From contig NZ_JAPZUB010000031.1 of NCBI RefSeq assembly GCF_027533505.1, forward strand, positions 1 to 42,979: DNA of 42,979 bases, in the 5' to 3' direction. The translations under genes were made by a program, and so were the position numbers. The stretch is from Flavobacterium sp. GTDB taxonomy: Bacteria; Bacteroidota; Bacteroidia; Flavobacteriales; Flavobacteriaceae. Numbering within the stretch: position 1 is the first letter of the stretch; each line of letters begins with the position of its first letter. The notes under the pieces were generated by a model. The model had not been told where the DNA came from, made no database searches, and saw only the letters and a program-made list of their open reading frames with translations. This document shows positions 17,301 to 24,759 of the stretch, one piece after another.

Positions 17301-18096
17301 AGATCATTTCTTAGAATTGACCGATAAATATTTACCATTTAAAGCCTTGCCCAGTAGTTTGTTTACCGCCAATGCTTTGGTTATTTCCTTTGATAAAGCT
17401 GAAAATGAAAAGGCGCAGATTATTCGCATTCCTTTCGACAATGCCCTTCGCAATGTGGCACGCGCCAAAACGGAAGTAACTTTGGATGATAATGTAAAAA
17501 CCTTTGTCAATACATTTACGGTTGAAGGAGCCAACAAGTCGTATTACAACGAGTTATTCTCGGATGCCACTACCGAAGACATTCGTAAAAAACGTATTGA
17601 AGAGGATTACAATAATAAGTTGAAAAAGAATGTAACGTTCCAAAGCGCAAAATCCATTCAAAACGATACCTACGAAAAAGGAATCACTTTTGAAACGCGT
17701 TTCACCATTGCCGAGCGTTTGCAAAATGTAGGGAACTTAAAAATTACTGAGATTCCGTTTTTGGATAAAGTGTATACCCGCGATATCGTGGCACTCGATA
17801 AACGGAATTATCCAATTCAGTACTTTAAGTATGAAAATTCCAATGCCTACCACAGCGAGGTTATTTTGACCATTCCTACAGGGAAGAAGTTTTCGGAGAT
17901 TCCTGAAAGTAAAACCTTCCAATATAAAGGACATTCGTATAGTTTACGCTTTGAAAGTGTGAGTCCGAATGTGTTAAAAGTAACGCGTGATGTGACCTTA
18001 GATTGGAATGATATCGATACGGCAGAATATCTCAACTATAAAAAGTATGTTGAAGATGTGATTGCCGCCGAAGAACAAATCGTTGGTTTTAAATAA
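14350..18096 (+). CDS. Exported TPR / DUF3857 / transglutaminase-like protein
   Basis: A 1248-residue protein with a signal peptide (MKKIVIICLVLVQGLVAQ). The N-terminal half is largely helical and TPR-like, clearest around residues 500-640 (DYADLLIKEKRYDEAMVEIDRAL and an adjacent repeat). A DUF3857 beta domain spans about 655-840. It is followed by a transglutaminase core with the full triad: Cys932 in GDCKDVSTLF, His974 in EFNHCIV and Asp992 in LTDKYLPF. A C-terminal beta domain completes it. In Bacteroidota this architecture is common, periplasmic or surface-exposed, and functionally undefined; thiol-protease-like or cross-linking activity is possible. It is monocistronic, ending at a strong terminator. 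Confidence 0.88.
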   Translation: MKKIVIICLVLVQGLVAQTSEKKVWDLLLANKREEARKLFDKELKSKKETQTEYLILDAILTHEMGQMSFDDTFLKQFLATCKDRAYLYPIFYKPYVMDSPNGNGYNEYTYKKIDLLAAHPLFGTDPMVIYFKAICDRRRRDYAGFEKAITQLKALDSWQYCGVFENLNDSGFDTEYEPETYANNDKLFDANSNGKVGWYNPVDRDREGYHIFNNEAEYGDGIMYAQLFLDNPKTQEVYLNFGASSSIKFFLNDTEIYSNNDVDATDMNAFRVKFTLPQGMNRLLVKLSTDGSNDNFFVSLLDAQGNEIQGLNKYNTYKPYQKSTFEQLNPVELEVEHEAFFKQKIAQNPDNVLYKILLFEAYNNNSKNELATDIIEELTKLYPKSSLIQVMQIANLNNRDENQKSEEVAKNIEVNDEGYYYNFLMKVQDSDWLRSTSIIELEKFREKLKSVKSEAINTVFDFILASRKSDLNQMTTKLEELFSNSNYNEFYITSFVNVYERLKNDKSKAIAMMEEMLAKRENFTALKNLISYYDDANRKEDVMRLTKEVSDRYPFHNGLRDDYADLLIKEKRYDEAMVEIDRALQNFPYSFRLMQQKGTIYNNQNKLKEAEVYFRKSLTHNSGNSNLRKQLYDMTKTPDEIEEVASKDIYEIIKKRRNTTLKGDFGVTVLLDEYIVNVLPEGGRKSKVTYLYEITSEQGIEEMKEYDMQSYRNSLLKSEVIKQDGTIVPAEEGSGTLVFTDLKVGDVIFIQYERYENSYGRFYRDFDVSCYFNSFYPAVEVIFGIIYPQDVQFLTHFSNGNVTPIQKKINGRNLSLYKRTNVPAMPLQEPYAADNSDLTNTIRIGTIKSWKEISNWYSDLVKKQLKQDKVTRKTFAEIFPKGVAGMSQEAIAKAIYTYIESNIKYSSQDFRQSGHVPQKPSKTITTKLGDCKDVSTLFVALAEQAGLKANLVLVMTNDNGFSSMALPTNEFNHCIVKVMLDGKDHFLELTDKYLPFKALPSSLFTANALVISFDKAENEKAQIIRIPFDNALRNVARAKTEVTLDDNVKTFVNTFTVEGANKSYYNELFSDATTEDIRKKRIEEDYNNKLKKNVTFQSAKSIQNDTYEKGITFETRFTIAERLQNVGNLKITEIPFLDKVYTRDIVALDKRNYPIQYFKYENSNAYHSEVILTIPTGKKFSEIPESKTFQYKGHSYSLRFESVSPNVLKVTRDVTLDWNDIDTAEYLNYKKYVEDVIAAEEQIVGFK

Positions 18097-18102
18097 AATA
18101 AG

Positions 18103-18136
18103 AAATCCGGAGTTAATTTTTACTCCGGATTTTTTT
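18103..18136. terminator. Bidirectional terminator
   Basis: An 11-bp perfect stem, AAATCCGGAGT (18103-18113) with ACTCCGGATTT (18122-18132), has an 8-nt loop and T-runs. It lies between the ends of the convergent DUF3857 and XRE genes and can serve both. Confidence 0.85.
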
Positions 18137-18500
18137 ATAGGTTTTGCAAGCGATTTTTTAGAAGGTCTATCTCTGAAAGAATGGAAGCAATCTGCGCTTC
18201 TTTTTCGGCACTTTTGGCAAGGTTCAATCCTTTTTCTTCCAAAATTCCTGTGATGGCTTCAATGGCTTCAGGGTTAAAATCAATGAGGTGTAAAAGTTTA
18301 ACGCGGTACCAAGCAACGAGCACGGGTTGAAGTTCTATACCAAGCAGTGCGGCCAATAAACGCGCTTGTGCTTGGGTGGGAATCCGGTTGCCATTTTCAA
18401 ATTTACTGATTAGCGCTTGATCAATTCCCGATTGGTGGGCCAATGCTCGTGTAGATAAGCCTGAAGCTTCGCGACCCTGTTTCAAAAGTTGATCCAGCAT
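18135..18500 (-). CDS. XRE-family helix-turn-helix protein
   Basis: A 121-residue protein. Residues 3-60 form a Cro/C1-type HTH: LLKQGREASGLSTRALAHQSG, then IDQALISKFENGNRIPT, the usual recognition segment. Residues about 60-121 form a helical tail ending in a likely coiled coil (IASILSEIDLLKNRLQNL), probably for oligomerisation. Its ATG lies 1 bp from the smpB stop, so it is cotranscribed with, and probably translationally coupled to, smpB. Target genes are unknown. No phage or toxin gene is adjacent, so it is more likely a chromosomal regulator than a phage remnant or antitoxin. Confidence 0.75.
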   Translation of the reverse strand: MLDQLLKQGREASGLSTRALAHQSGIDQALISKFENGNRIPTQAQARLLAALLGIELQPVLVAWYRVKLLHLIDFNPEAIEAITGILEEKGLNLAKSAEKEAQIASILSEIDLLKNRLQNL

Positions 18501-18501
18501 A

Positions 18502-18954
18502 CTAAAACGCCTTTTTTAAACGGTCAATATCCCGTTGTGTATCGCGGTCTTTTAAGGTTTCCCGTTTGTCGTAGTTTTTCTTACCGCGGCACAAACCGAT
18601 GTCCAATTTGGCCAAGCCTTTTTCATTGGTAAATAATCGAAGCGGCACAATGGTTAATCCTTTGGTTTCTACTTTTCGAGCGAGTGATTTTAATTCTTTT
18701 TTATTCAAAAGCAATTTACGTTCACTACGCGACTGGTGATTAAATGCAGTGCCAAAAGCGTATTCTTCTATGTATGTATTGATCGCAAAAAGTTCGTGCC
18801 CATGAAACTCGCAGAAGCTTTCTGCAATTTGCGCTTTTCCCAATCGTATCGATTTGATTTCGGTTCCTGTCAACACAATCCCAGCCGTATAGGTTTCCAG
18901 GATTTCATAGTCAAAACGGGCGCGTTTATTTTGTATCGAAACTTCTTTAATCAT
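18502..18954 (-). CDS. smpB: SsrA-binding protein SmpB
   Basis: A 150-residue SmpB, the tmRNA partner that rescues stalled ribosomes by trans-translation. The OB-fold motifs are YEILETYTAGIVLTGTEIKSIR and FAINTYIEEYAFG. The C-terminal tail, GKKNYDKRETLKDRDTQRDI, is the conserved basic segment that acts in the decoding centre and mRNA channel. ATG 18954 (MIKEVSIQNKRA) is chosen because the five extra upstream residues overlap the -7 box TACCTTTG. An XRE gene follows 1 bp after the stop. The tmRNA gene itself is not in the window. Confidence 0.96.
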   Translation of the reverse strand: MIKEVSIQNKRARFDYEILETYTAGIVLTGTEIKSIRLGKAQIAESFCEFHGHELFAINTYIEEYAFGTAFNHQSRSERKLLLNKKELKSLARKVETKGLTIVPLRLFTNEKGLAKLDIGLCRGKKNYDKRETLKDRDTQRDIDRLKKAF

Positions 18955-18958
18955 GGAG

Positions 18959-18966
18959 CAAAGGTA
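18959..18966 (-). promoter_or_regulatory. Promoter -7 box of smpB
   Basis: Minus-strand TACCTTTG matches TAnnTTTG exactly and ends 4 bases before the chosen smpB ATG, so the leader is very short. The identical box and position are seen at miaA. Confidence 0.4.
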
Positions 18967-19056
18967 CAATAAAACCCAATTAAAAGGGAGCTATTTTACA
19001 TGGAAAAAAAAAGGGAAACAATGATTAATGTCAGGTTTTTACTGCTATGATGCGGG

Positions 19057-19064
19057 TACATTTG
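19057..19064 (+). promoter_or_regulatory. Promoter -7 box of the beta-barrel gene
   Basis: TACATTTG matches TAnnTTTG exactly; a T-rich GTTTTT at 19035-19040 lies at -33 spacing. It leaves a leader of roughly 20 bases before ATG 19092 and supports that start over the earlier in-frame ATGs at 19047 and 19050. Confidence 0.5.
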
Positions 19065-19091
19065 TCCTGTAAATCTTTAACAAAAAACAAA

Positions 19092-19712
19092 ATGAAAAAA
19101 TTATTTTTAGTAGCAGCAGTAGCCTTAATGAGTTGGAACGGAAATGCACAGGATAAAGAAAACAAAGGACTAGAAGGCGCATGGTGGGCCGGAGGTCAAG
19201 TATCATTCGCTAAAGATGATAACGGTACCTCTGAAACCACTTCGTCAACTTTTGTTCCTGTGGTAGGGTATTTCATTTCACCCGATGTGACCTTGGGTAT
19301 CGGGATAGGTTCAATTAGTTCAAAAACCGAAACTACAGGCACACCTTCATTAACCACAGCCGAAACCAGCACGTTCATTGTTCAGCCTTTGGTACGTAAG
19401 TATTGGAGTTTAGGCGGCAAATTCTATTTCTTCGGACAGGCTTCTTTACCGATGACCTTTGGTAAGGACAAAATCTCGGACGATAAAATTACTTCCGTGG
19501 GATTGGACATCGCGCCAGGGTTTGACTTTTTCGTCAATAAATGGATGACCGTTGAAACATCATTCTCGTTATTCAATGCTACGTCTACGTCCAACAAACC
19601 CAATGTGGGCGACAGTACTAGTGATTTTTCAGTGAATTTTAATCCATTTGACTTAAATCCCGGTACACGCACCGTTGGAGGATTACGCGTAGGAGTGAAG
19701 TTTTTATTCTAG
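19092..19712 (+). CDS. Outer-membrane beta-barrel protein
   Basis: A 206-residue exported protein. The signal peptide MKKLFLVAAVALMSWNGNAQ is cleaved near residue 20. The mature part shows alternating strands typical of an eight-stranded outer-membrane barrel: GAWWAGGQVSF, PVVGYFISPDVTLGIGIG, LVRKYWSLGGKFYFFGQA, GLDIAPGFDFFVNKWMTVETSF, and a C-terminal strand TVGGLRVGVKFLF ending in aromatic Phe, as barrel-assembly substrates usually do. It is monocistronic with its own promoter and terminator. Specific function is not recognised. Confidence 0.8.
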   Translation: MKKLFLVAAVALMSWNGNAQDKENKGLEGAWWAGGQVSFAKDDNGTSETTSSTFVPVVGYFISPDVTLGIGIGSISSKTETTGTPSLTTAETSTFIVQPLVRKYWSLGGKFYFFGQASLPMTFGKDKISDDKITSVGLDIAPGFDFFVNKWMTVETSFSLFNATSTSNKPNVGDSTSDFSVNFNPFDLNPGTRTVGGLRVGVKFLF

Positions 19713-19758
19713 TTCCCTAATAGTTTAGAGTTATTGGTTAGTTCCGAGCAATCGGACG

Positions 19759-19793
19759 AAAAGGTCACCGCTTAATGGGGTGACCTTTTTTTT
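19759..19793 (+). terminator. Rho-independent terminator of the beta-barrel gene
   Basis: An 11-bp perfect stem, AAAAGGTCACC (19759-19769) with GGTGACCTTTT (19779-19789), is followed by more T. A small TCCGA/TCGGA hairpin lies just before it. Confidence 0.85.
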
Positions 19794-19845
19794 ATACAAT
19801 TGACTTAAAATTAGTAACTTCGTAGAGTAACCAACAAACAAAATT

Positions 19846-21354
19846 ATGATTCGAAAAATTATTCCACTCATTTTTGTGGCCTTAGTTTTAGCTACTACAT
19901 CGTGCTCTGACGATAAAGGCTCTGACGCCATTACCATTGCCGAAACGCAACGGGAACCCATGACGGCGCAAGAAATTAAAACTAAAATTGATGAATCCGT
20001 ACAAGCGGGAGTACATTTTACATGGAGTGCCGCCTCGACGCGAATGGTGTGGAGTGCCATCCTAAAAGGCAATAAACTCGCTACCATCGGTTTTGGAATG
20101 ACAGCGCAACAATTTGATCGTACGAAGACTTCGCAAGCCCAAAGTTTACAAGAGCAATTGGTACAAATGATTGCACACTATGAAGGAAAAAGCAAAGAAG
20201 AAGTATTGATGTACAGCGATCCATTTTTGAATCTTTTTGATGTGTATATCGAAAAACAAGAAACCGTCGAAGCCCTTCGTCGTTCGAGTTTGGTTCGGTA
20301 CGTGGAACCCGCAGATTTTCGATATTTTTCGGTATCCGATACCCAAATGGCTCCTGAGAGTTCAACGAGTTCGGGTTGTGGATATGATGCTCAAACCTTA
20401 AATTCTGCAGATTTTACAACCGTTACGCCCAATGCTCGTGTACCTTGGACCTTCAACCAGCATCAAATTCCAGCAGCTTGGGCACAATCAACAGGCCGTG
20501 GTATCACTATCGGAATTGTTGATACAGGAACCTCTCCTTCACAATCGTTGTTGGGGTCTAATTTTAATAACGGCGTATCTACAGGGCGTTCCATCCAAAA
20601 ATTTGGCACCTTTGTCGACTCAATATGGCCCTGGAGCACGACTACCGATGGACCCAACGACCGCTGTGGCCACGGAACCAGTATGGCTTGGGTAGCCGCT
20701 GCACCAAGAAATGACCGCGGATTACCAGTAGGCGTTGCATACAATGCCAATTTAATAACCTACCGCGCTGCTTCCAATGTGGTGCTTGATGGGTACCATG
20801 AACAAAATGGGGTGAAAAATGCATTTACCGCTTTAGGGAATAATCCCGCCGTGCGCATCATTTCGATGTCAATGGGACATATTTTTTCGGTGGGTCGCAT
20901 TGAAGATGGCGTTCGCTATGCTCACAGTCGTGGAAAATTAATTTTCTGTGCGGGTGGAACTTCAACGAGCTTTACCAATTTTGTGGGGGTCATTTTTCCC
21001 GCTTGGATGCCCGAAGTAGTCGCTGTGACCGGTGTAAAAGAGGGAACATCCAATCAGAAATGCGATGTTTGCCACAGCGGAAGTGAAATTCAATTTACGG
21101 TACAAATGCAACGTTCAACTTCAGGGAATACCGTTCCTGTAGGCAGTTATTATGAGAATTTATCCGATTATGTGGGAGGTTCTTCGGTAGCTACAGCCAC
21201 TACGGCGGGCATTGCCGCTTTGGTTTGGTCTAAAAATCCATCGTGGAACCGCGATCAGGTTTTGGCCAAAATGCGTCAGTCAGCTACCTATTTCCCAACA
21301 CGTAACAGTCAATACGGATTTGGCAATATCAATGCTTCCTTAGCCGTTCAATAA
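19846..21354 (+). CDS. S8 family (subtilisin-like) serine protease, lipoprotein
   Basis: A 502-residue lipoprotein with lipobox Cys near residue 21 (ALVLATTSC). An N-terminal region of about 150 residues, rich in charged helices, may be a propeptide. The catalytic domain has Asp226 in GIVDTG, His276 in CGHGTSMAWVAA and Ser447 in GGSSVATATTAGIAAL. Where most subtilases have AGN, providing the oxyanion-hole Asn, this one reads FCAGGTS with Gly371. Several Cys, including a CDVC pair near 405, suggest disulfides. It probably acts on the periplasmic or outer face of a membrane. It is monocistronic and ends at a strong terminator. Substrate unknown. Confidence 0.85.
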   Translation: MIRKIIPLIFVALVLATTSCSDDKGSDAITIAETQREPMTAQEIKTKIDESVQAGVHFTWSAASTRMVWSAILKGNKLATIGFGMTAQQFDRTKTSQAQSLQEQLVQMIAHYEGKSKEEVLMYSDPFLNLFDVYIEKQETVEALRRSSLVRYVEPADFRYFSVSDTQMAPESSTSSGCGYDAQTLNSADFTTVTPNARVPWTFNQHQIPAAWAQSTGRGITIGIVDTGTSPSQSLLGSNFNNGVSTGRSIQKFGTFVDSIWPWSTTTDGPNDRCGHGTSMAWVAAAPRNDRGLPVGVAYNANLITYRAASNVVLDGYHEQNGVKNAFTALGNNPAVRIISMSMGHIFSVGRIEDGVRYAHSRGKLIFCAGGTSTSFTNFVGVIFPAWMPEVVAVTGVKEGTSNQKCDVCHSGSEIQFTVQMQRSTSGNTVPVGSYYENLSDYVGGSSVATATTAGIAALVWSKNPSWNRDQVLAKMRQSATYFPTRNSQYGFGNINASLAVQ

Positions 21355-21374
21355 ATAGATAAAGTTTCAAAAAG

Positions 21375-21408
21375 AAAGGCTGTCTTCCATAAAAAGACAG
21401 CCTTTTTT
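21375..21408. terminator. Bidirectional terminator
   Basis: A 12-bp perfect stem, AAAGGCTGTCTT (21375-21386) with AAGACAGCCTTT (21394-21405), has a 7-nt loop and a T-run. It lies between the convergent protease and membrane-protein genes. Confidence 0.85.
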
Positions 21409-22940
21409 TATGCTTCGGCGATGCCGCGCCATAGCCTTATTTTTTTTCCGATAAGGAGCATCGCCATACCTATTAGAAAAATATTCGCCCAATTGATTTC
21501 AAAAACGTGGTCTTCCATCCATTGTACAAATAGGTACGCTTTTGAGTTATGAAAATTAACTGCATAATCAGCGCTGTATTGCATACTTAAATAGGAATTA
21601 ATCAGTTCATAAAGTAGGGGAATTAATCCTGGAAGTAACCACAAAAAGAGATTTAGCACAACGCCCGAATAGCCTTTGGTTCGGTTTTGTCCTACGGTGT
21701 TAAAAAATAACACACTCACAATGATAAACGCGATGCAATAGCCAATGCCATAGGTAAAGGAAGAGGTAATGATGGCACTACAAATTCCCAAAATAATGTT
21801 GAGTATGATTACAGCAATCAAACCAATCAACCACGAACGACCCGAAGTGACCCGAAACGATAAAATGAGCAATGAAAGGCCCAACGCAAAATACACGGGG
21901 ATAATTAGGGTTTCTATAGTTATATCAGGATCTATATAAGCATCGGCCATCCGACCATAGTTAAAATTCAATTGCTTCTCTGGTACATAGTATTTGTAAA
22001 ATTCTTGTTCAGTTCCCGTTTTGTCGCGCGCTATATAACGATCAATTGTATCGCGCACCACCGTTTGATTGTTATACATTTCGGGAAAATATTCGTCATT
22101 GGTCATTTGCGGCCCTATGGTATGACTTTTTTCAAATAAAGGGTAGTCGTTGATTAAAGTGAGCCACTTTTCAGCATTAATATTGGATTCCAATTGGTGT
22201 TCTTTGGCAATCTTCAAGTAATCCGTAAAAAGTTGTTTTAACGAATCTTTTTGCTGGCTAACCAACCAGAACTTCAATTTTTCAATGGCCAATGAATCAC
22301 TTTTTTTATCAAAAATTGTATAACTATTGACGTTTTTATTGAGTAGTGAAGTGTTCTTGTATTTTTTTCCACGGTACATGAAATAATTTCGCACTTCACT
22401 ATTCGTTTCTACACTGTCAACAATCACAGTATCTGCTGCTGCTGCTTCTACCACAGCATTATTATCAATCTCATGGTAGGAATACGACCCGTCCAGAAAG
22501 AATGATCCTGCGCGTAACGTAGCGCATCGTTTTTCTAATTCTTCGCGTGAAAAATAACTGCGGTAGCGCGTTTCTTTCCCTAGATTGTACCAAAAAATGG
22601 GAGTAGTGAGTCCAAAGCAAAGCACAAAAATCAATCCCCATTCCTTAAACACATGGTATTTTGAAGTAGGGTAAAAGGATTTCAGTACATTATTTTTAAA
22701 ATAATGCACCAGCCATAAAATCAGCACGAGTAACGAAATTACAATAGCGAGTAAGACAAGCGTGGCATCGAAATCGAAAAAATTGCGATGGCTCTCCTCG
22801 AATGAGATTCCGTTGAGGGCAAAACCTAATATAAAAAAGCACAAACTTAACGTCAACAATAGCACACCCATGGGTACTATTTTGGTATTCCAAAGTAAAG
22901 GATGACGAAGTAAAAGGCGTTGTTGAATCGATTTGAACAT
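21408..22940 (-). CDS. Polytopic membrane protein, probable ABC transporter membrane partner
   Basis: A 510-residue membrane protein without a recognised family. Three hydrophobic helices lie in the first 130 residues, then a soluble region of about 210 residues with a run of Ala/Val and many charged residues, then five helices (for example TLIIPVYFALGLSLLIL, WLIGLIAVIILNIILGI, NLFLWLLPGLIPLLYELI). ATG 22940 is chosen because the longer frame from 23033 would overlap the ATPase gene by 79 bp. It starts 14 bp after the ABC ATPase gene, so it is probably the permease of that transporter. Its 3+5 helix layout with a large loop between resembles ABC exporters of the ABC-2 kind only loosely. Confidence 0.65.
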   Translation of the reverse strand: MFKSIQQRLLLRHPLLWNTKIVPMGVLLLTLSLCFFILGFALNGISFEESHRNFFDFDATLVLLAIVISLLVLILWLVHYFKNNVLKSFYPTSKYHVFKEWGLIFVLCFGLTTPIFWYNLGKETRYRSYFSREELEKRCATLRAGSFFLDGSYSYHEIDNNAVVEAAAADTVIVDSVETNSEVRNYFMYRGKKYKNTSLLNKNVNSYTIFDKKSDSLAIEKLKFWLVSQQKDSLKQLFTDYLKIAKEHQLESNINAEKWLTLINDYPLFEKSHTIGPQMTNDEYFPEMYNNQTVVRDTIDRYIARDKTGTEQEFYKYYVPEKQLNFNYGRMADAYIDPDITIETLIIPVYFALGLSLLILSFRVTSGRSWLIGLIAVIILNIILGICSAIITSSFTYGIGYCIAFIIVSVLFFNTVGQNRTKGYSGVVLNLFLWLLPGLIPLLYELINSYLSMQYSADYAVNFHNSKAYLFVQWMEDHVFEINWANIFLIGMAMLLIGKKIRLWRGIAEA

Positions 22941-22954
22941 AAATGTAAGGGATT

Positions 22955-24115
22955 TTAAGAAACAAAAAAGCGACGGGTAGATTGTGAAATATCTCTGAAG
23001 TAAGGCATCGGAATTTCGTGACGGGTCACCCATTCCAAAAATTGTAAGCGCGTTACTGATTCGGGAAACGTAGCGATAAATGTACCGCCATTGAATTGTA
23101 AACTTTCTAAACCTAGAGGTTGCAGTAAATTCCCTAATTCCCCTTGTGTGAAGGTACTTTCAAATTCAATGACTAAGAAATTTTCGGAGGTCTCTGCCGT
23201 TGAAGGCGACTCTTGTCGTAGGTTTTTTTGGATTCCTTGTTTCAAAAACACGACTTGATCAGAGGTTTTTTCCACCTCATACAATTGTTGTGAACTTAGC
23301 ACTATGCCGATCGGGCGAAAAGGGGACTTAGCAATGGCTCTGAAATCCTCCAATATCGTTTGTTGGGCCAAGATGTCTAAGTTCGCCAAAGGTTCGTCAA
23401 TCAACAATAACTTAGGTTTTCGCAACAACATCCGGGCCAATTCAAAACGCATTTTATATCCTGACGACAAACTGTTCCAAGAATGTAAACGGTATTTTCG
23501 TAATCCCAATCGTTTGATAATCAAATGTGTCAACGGTTCAATCATCTCAGGAGCATACCCATAAGAAGAAGCGGTCAATACAAGGTTATGATACATCGAG
23601 CCATACCATGTATCGGTTCGTTGGGGAATATAGACCAGCTGCGTCCGTAAATCGTATCGATCGGTATAGGTAAAATGATAGGTAATCGTGCCTCCTGAGG
23701 GATGTAATTCACCACAAAGGCTGCGTAAGAGCGTAGTTTTACCGTTGCCATTTTCTCCGACGAGTCCAACAATTTGGCCTGTATACAATTCCAAGTGAAT
23801 TGGTCCCAACCCAAAGCGACCAGTGCCGTAACTTTTAACAACGTCTTTTAACGATACCAATAACTCACGGGGCGCTTGTGGTTTTTCTTTTAGAAAGACA
23901 TACAACGCGTCAATCAATTGTCGTAAACGTGTCGCTTGTCCTGCAGTATCTGCTCCGTTGAGATCCAACCAATCCAAAAATTGATTCATCTCTTGATAGA
24001 ACGACAGGGTTTCTGTATCCAAAGTAAAATCAATTAATCGCTTGATAACCAAAGGATAGTCTTCAAATTTCAAATAATCCTCGATTTCTTGAAATTGTTT
24101 TTCAAATTCATTCAT
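22955..24115 (-). CDS. ABC transporter ATP-binding protein with N- and C-terminal extensions
   Basis: A 386-residue ATPase. Residues 1-85 are a helical, acidic extension not found in ordinary ABC ATPases. The ATPase core (about 86-290) has Walker A GENGNGKT (120-127), a signature reading LSSGYKMRFELARMLL instead of LSGGQ, Walker B LLLIDEP and the D-loop LANLD. A further 95-residue C-terminal domain follows (VIEFESTFTQGELGN and onward). It overlaps the upstream GNAT gene by 4 bp (ATGA) and is followed after 14 bp by a polytopic membrane protein, its likely partner. Export or membrane remodelling is likely; the substrate is unknown. Confidence 0.85.
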   Translation of the reverse strand: MNEFEKQFQEIEDYLKFEDYPLVIKRLIDFTLDTETLSFYQEMNQFLDWLDLNGADTAGQATRLRQLIDALYVFLKEKPQAPRELLVSLKDVVKSYGTGRFGLGPIHLELYTGQIVGLVGENGNGKTTLLRSLCGELHPSGGTITYHFTYTDRYDLRTQLVYIPQRTDTWYGSMYHNLVLTASSYGYAPEMIEPLTHLIIKRLGLRKYRLHSWNSLSSGYKMRFELARMLLRKPKLLLIDEPLANLDILAQQTILEDFRAIAKSPFRPIGIVLSSQQLYEVEKTSDQVVFLKQGIQKNLRQESPSTAETSENFLVIEFESTFTQGELGNLLQPLGLESLQFNGGTFIATFPESVTRLQFLEWVTRHEIPMPYFRDISQSTRRFFVS

Positions 24116-24675
24116 ACAATAGGCTTAAAATTACGTTTTAACAAAGAGTATACCAAAGCGTCCCAAAAACGTCCGTTAAAGTATTCGTTTTCTATAAAAT
24201 GGGCTTCTTTGACGAAACCTAGTTTTTCTATTACCTTGATGGAAGCTTCATTTTCGGGGTCAATCACTGCCTCTACAGAGTGGAAATGAAGCTGTTCAAA
24301 TCCGTAGATAAGCATGGCTTGAACGGCTTCTAATGCATACCCTTTTCCTTGCGCTTTAGGAAGCAACATATACCCAATTTCACTGCGAAAATGTTCGGGT
24401 TTTATGCGATAATGGCCAATAATTCCCAACATTTCATCGGCTTCTTTTTCTGTAATCACCCAGTTAATTCCTGTTCCCTCGTCGACTTTTTGTTGTATCA
24501 TTTCAACCATTGTCAAGGCACTGGCTTTATCAGAGATTATTGGACGTGGTATGAAGCGCATACTTTCGGGATTACCTCGCAGCGCAACGATCGCCTCCCA
24601 ATCGGTAGGGAGTAGTGGCCGAAGTCGTAAACGCGGGGTTTCAAGATAAGGGAAAGGATCAAATAGCGAGGCCAT
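24112..24675 (-). CDS. GNAT-family N-acetyltransferase (RimJ/RimL-like)
   Basis: A 187-residue acetyltransferase that uses acetyl-CoA. The N-terminal LETPRLRLRPLLPTDWEAIVALR is typical of the RimJ/RimL subgroup, followed by IGYMLLPKAQGKGYALEAVQAML, which holds the acetyl-CoA pyrophosphate-binding Q-x-x-G-x-G/A motif, and VIDPENEASIKVIEKLGF. It may modify an N-terminus or a small molecule. It is the first gene of an operon with the ABC ATPase (4-bp overlap) and the membrane protein; a functional link to the transporter is only suggested by the coupling. It is divergent from the M1 peptidase gene. Confidence 0.85.
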   Translation of the reverse strand: MASLFDPFPYLETPRLRLRPLLPTDWEAIVALRGNPESMRFIPRPIISDKASALTMVEMIQQKVDEGTGINWVITEKEADEMLGIIGHYRIKPEHFRSEIGYMLLPKAQGKGYALEAVQAMLIYGFEQLHFHSVEAVIDPENEASIKVIEKLGFVKEAHFIENEYFNGRFWDALVYSLLKRNFKPIV

Positions 24676-24759
24676 AGTTTTGCTTTGTGTGAAATTAGTT
24701 AAATCCCAAGGAAAATGGCACTTTTTTTCATTTATTTGTTGTACTTAATTTTTACAAAC

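Noticed and set aside
22941..23033. N-terminal extension of the membrane protein
   Set aside because: It would overlap the upstream ABC ATPase gene by 79 bp, whereas ATG 22940 gives a normal 14-bp gap.
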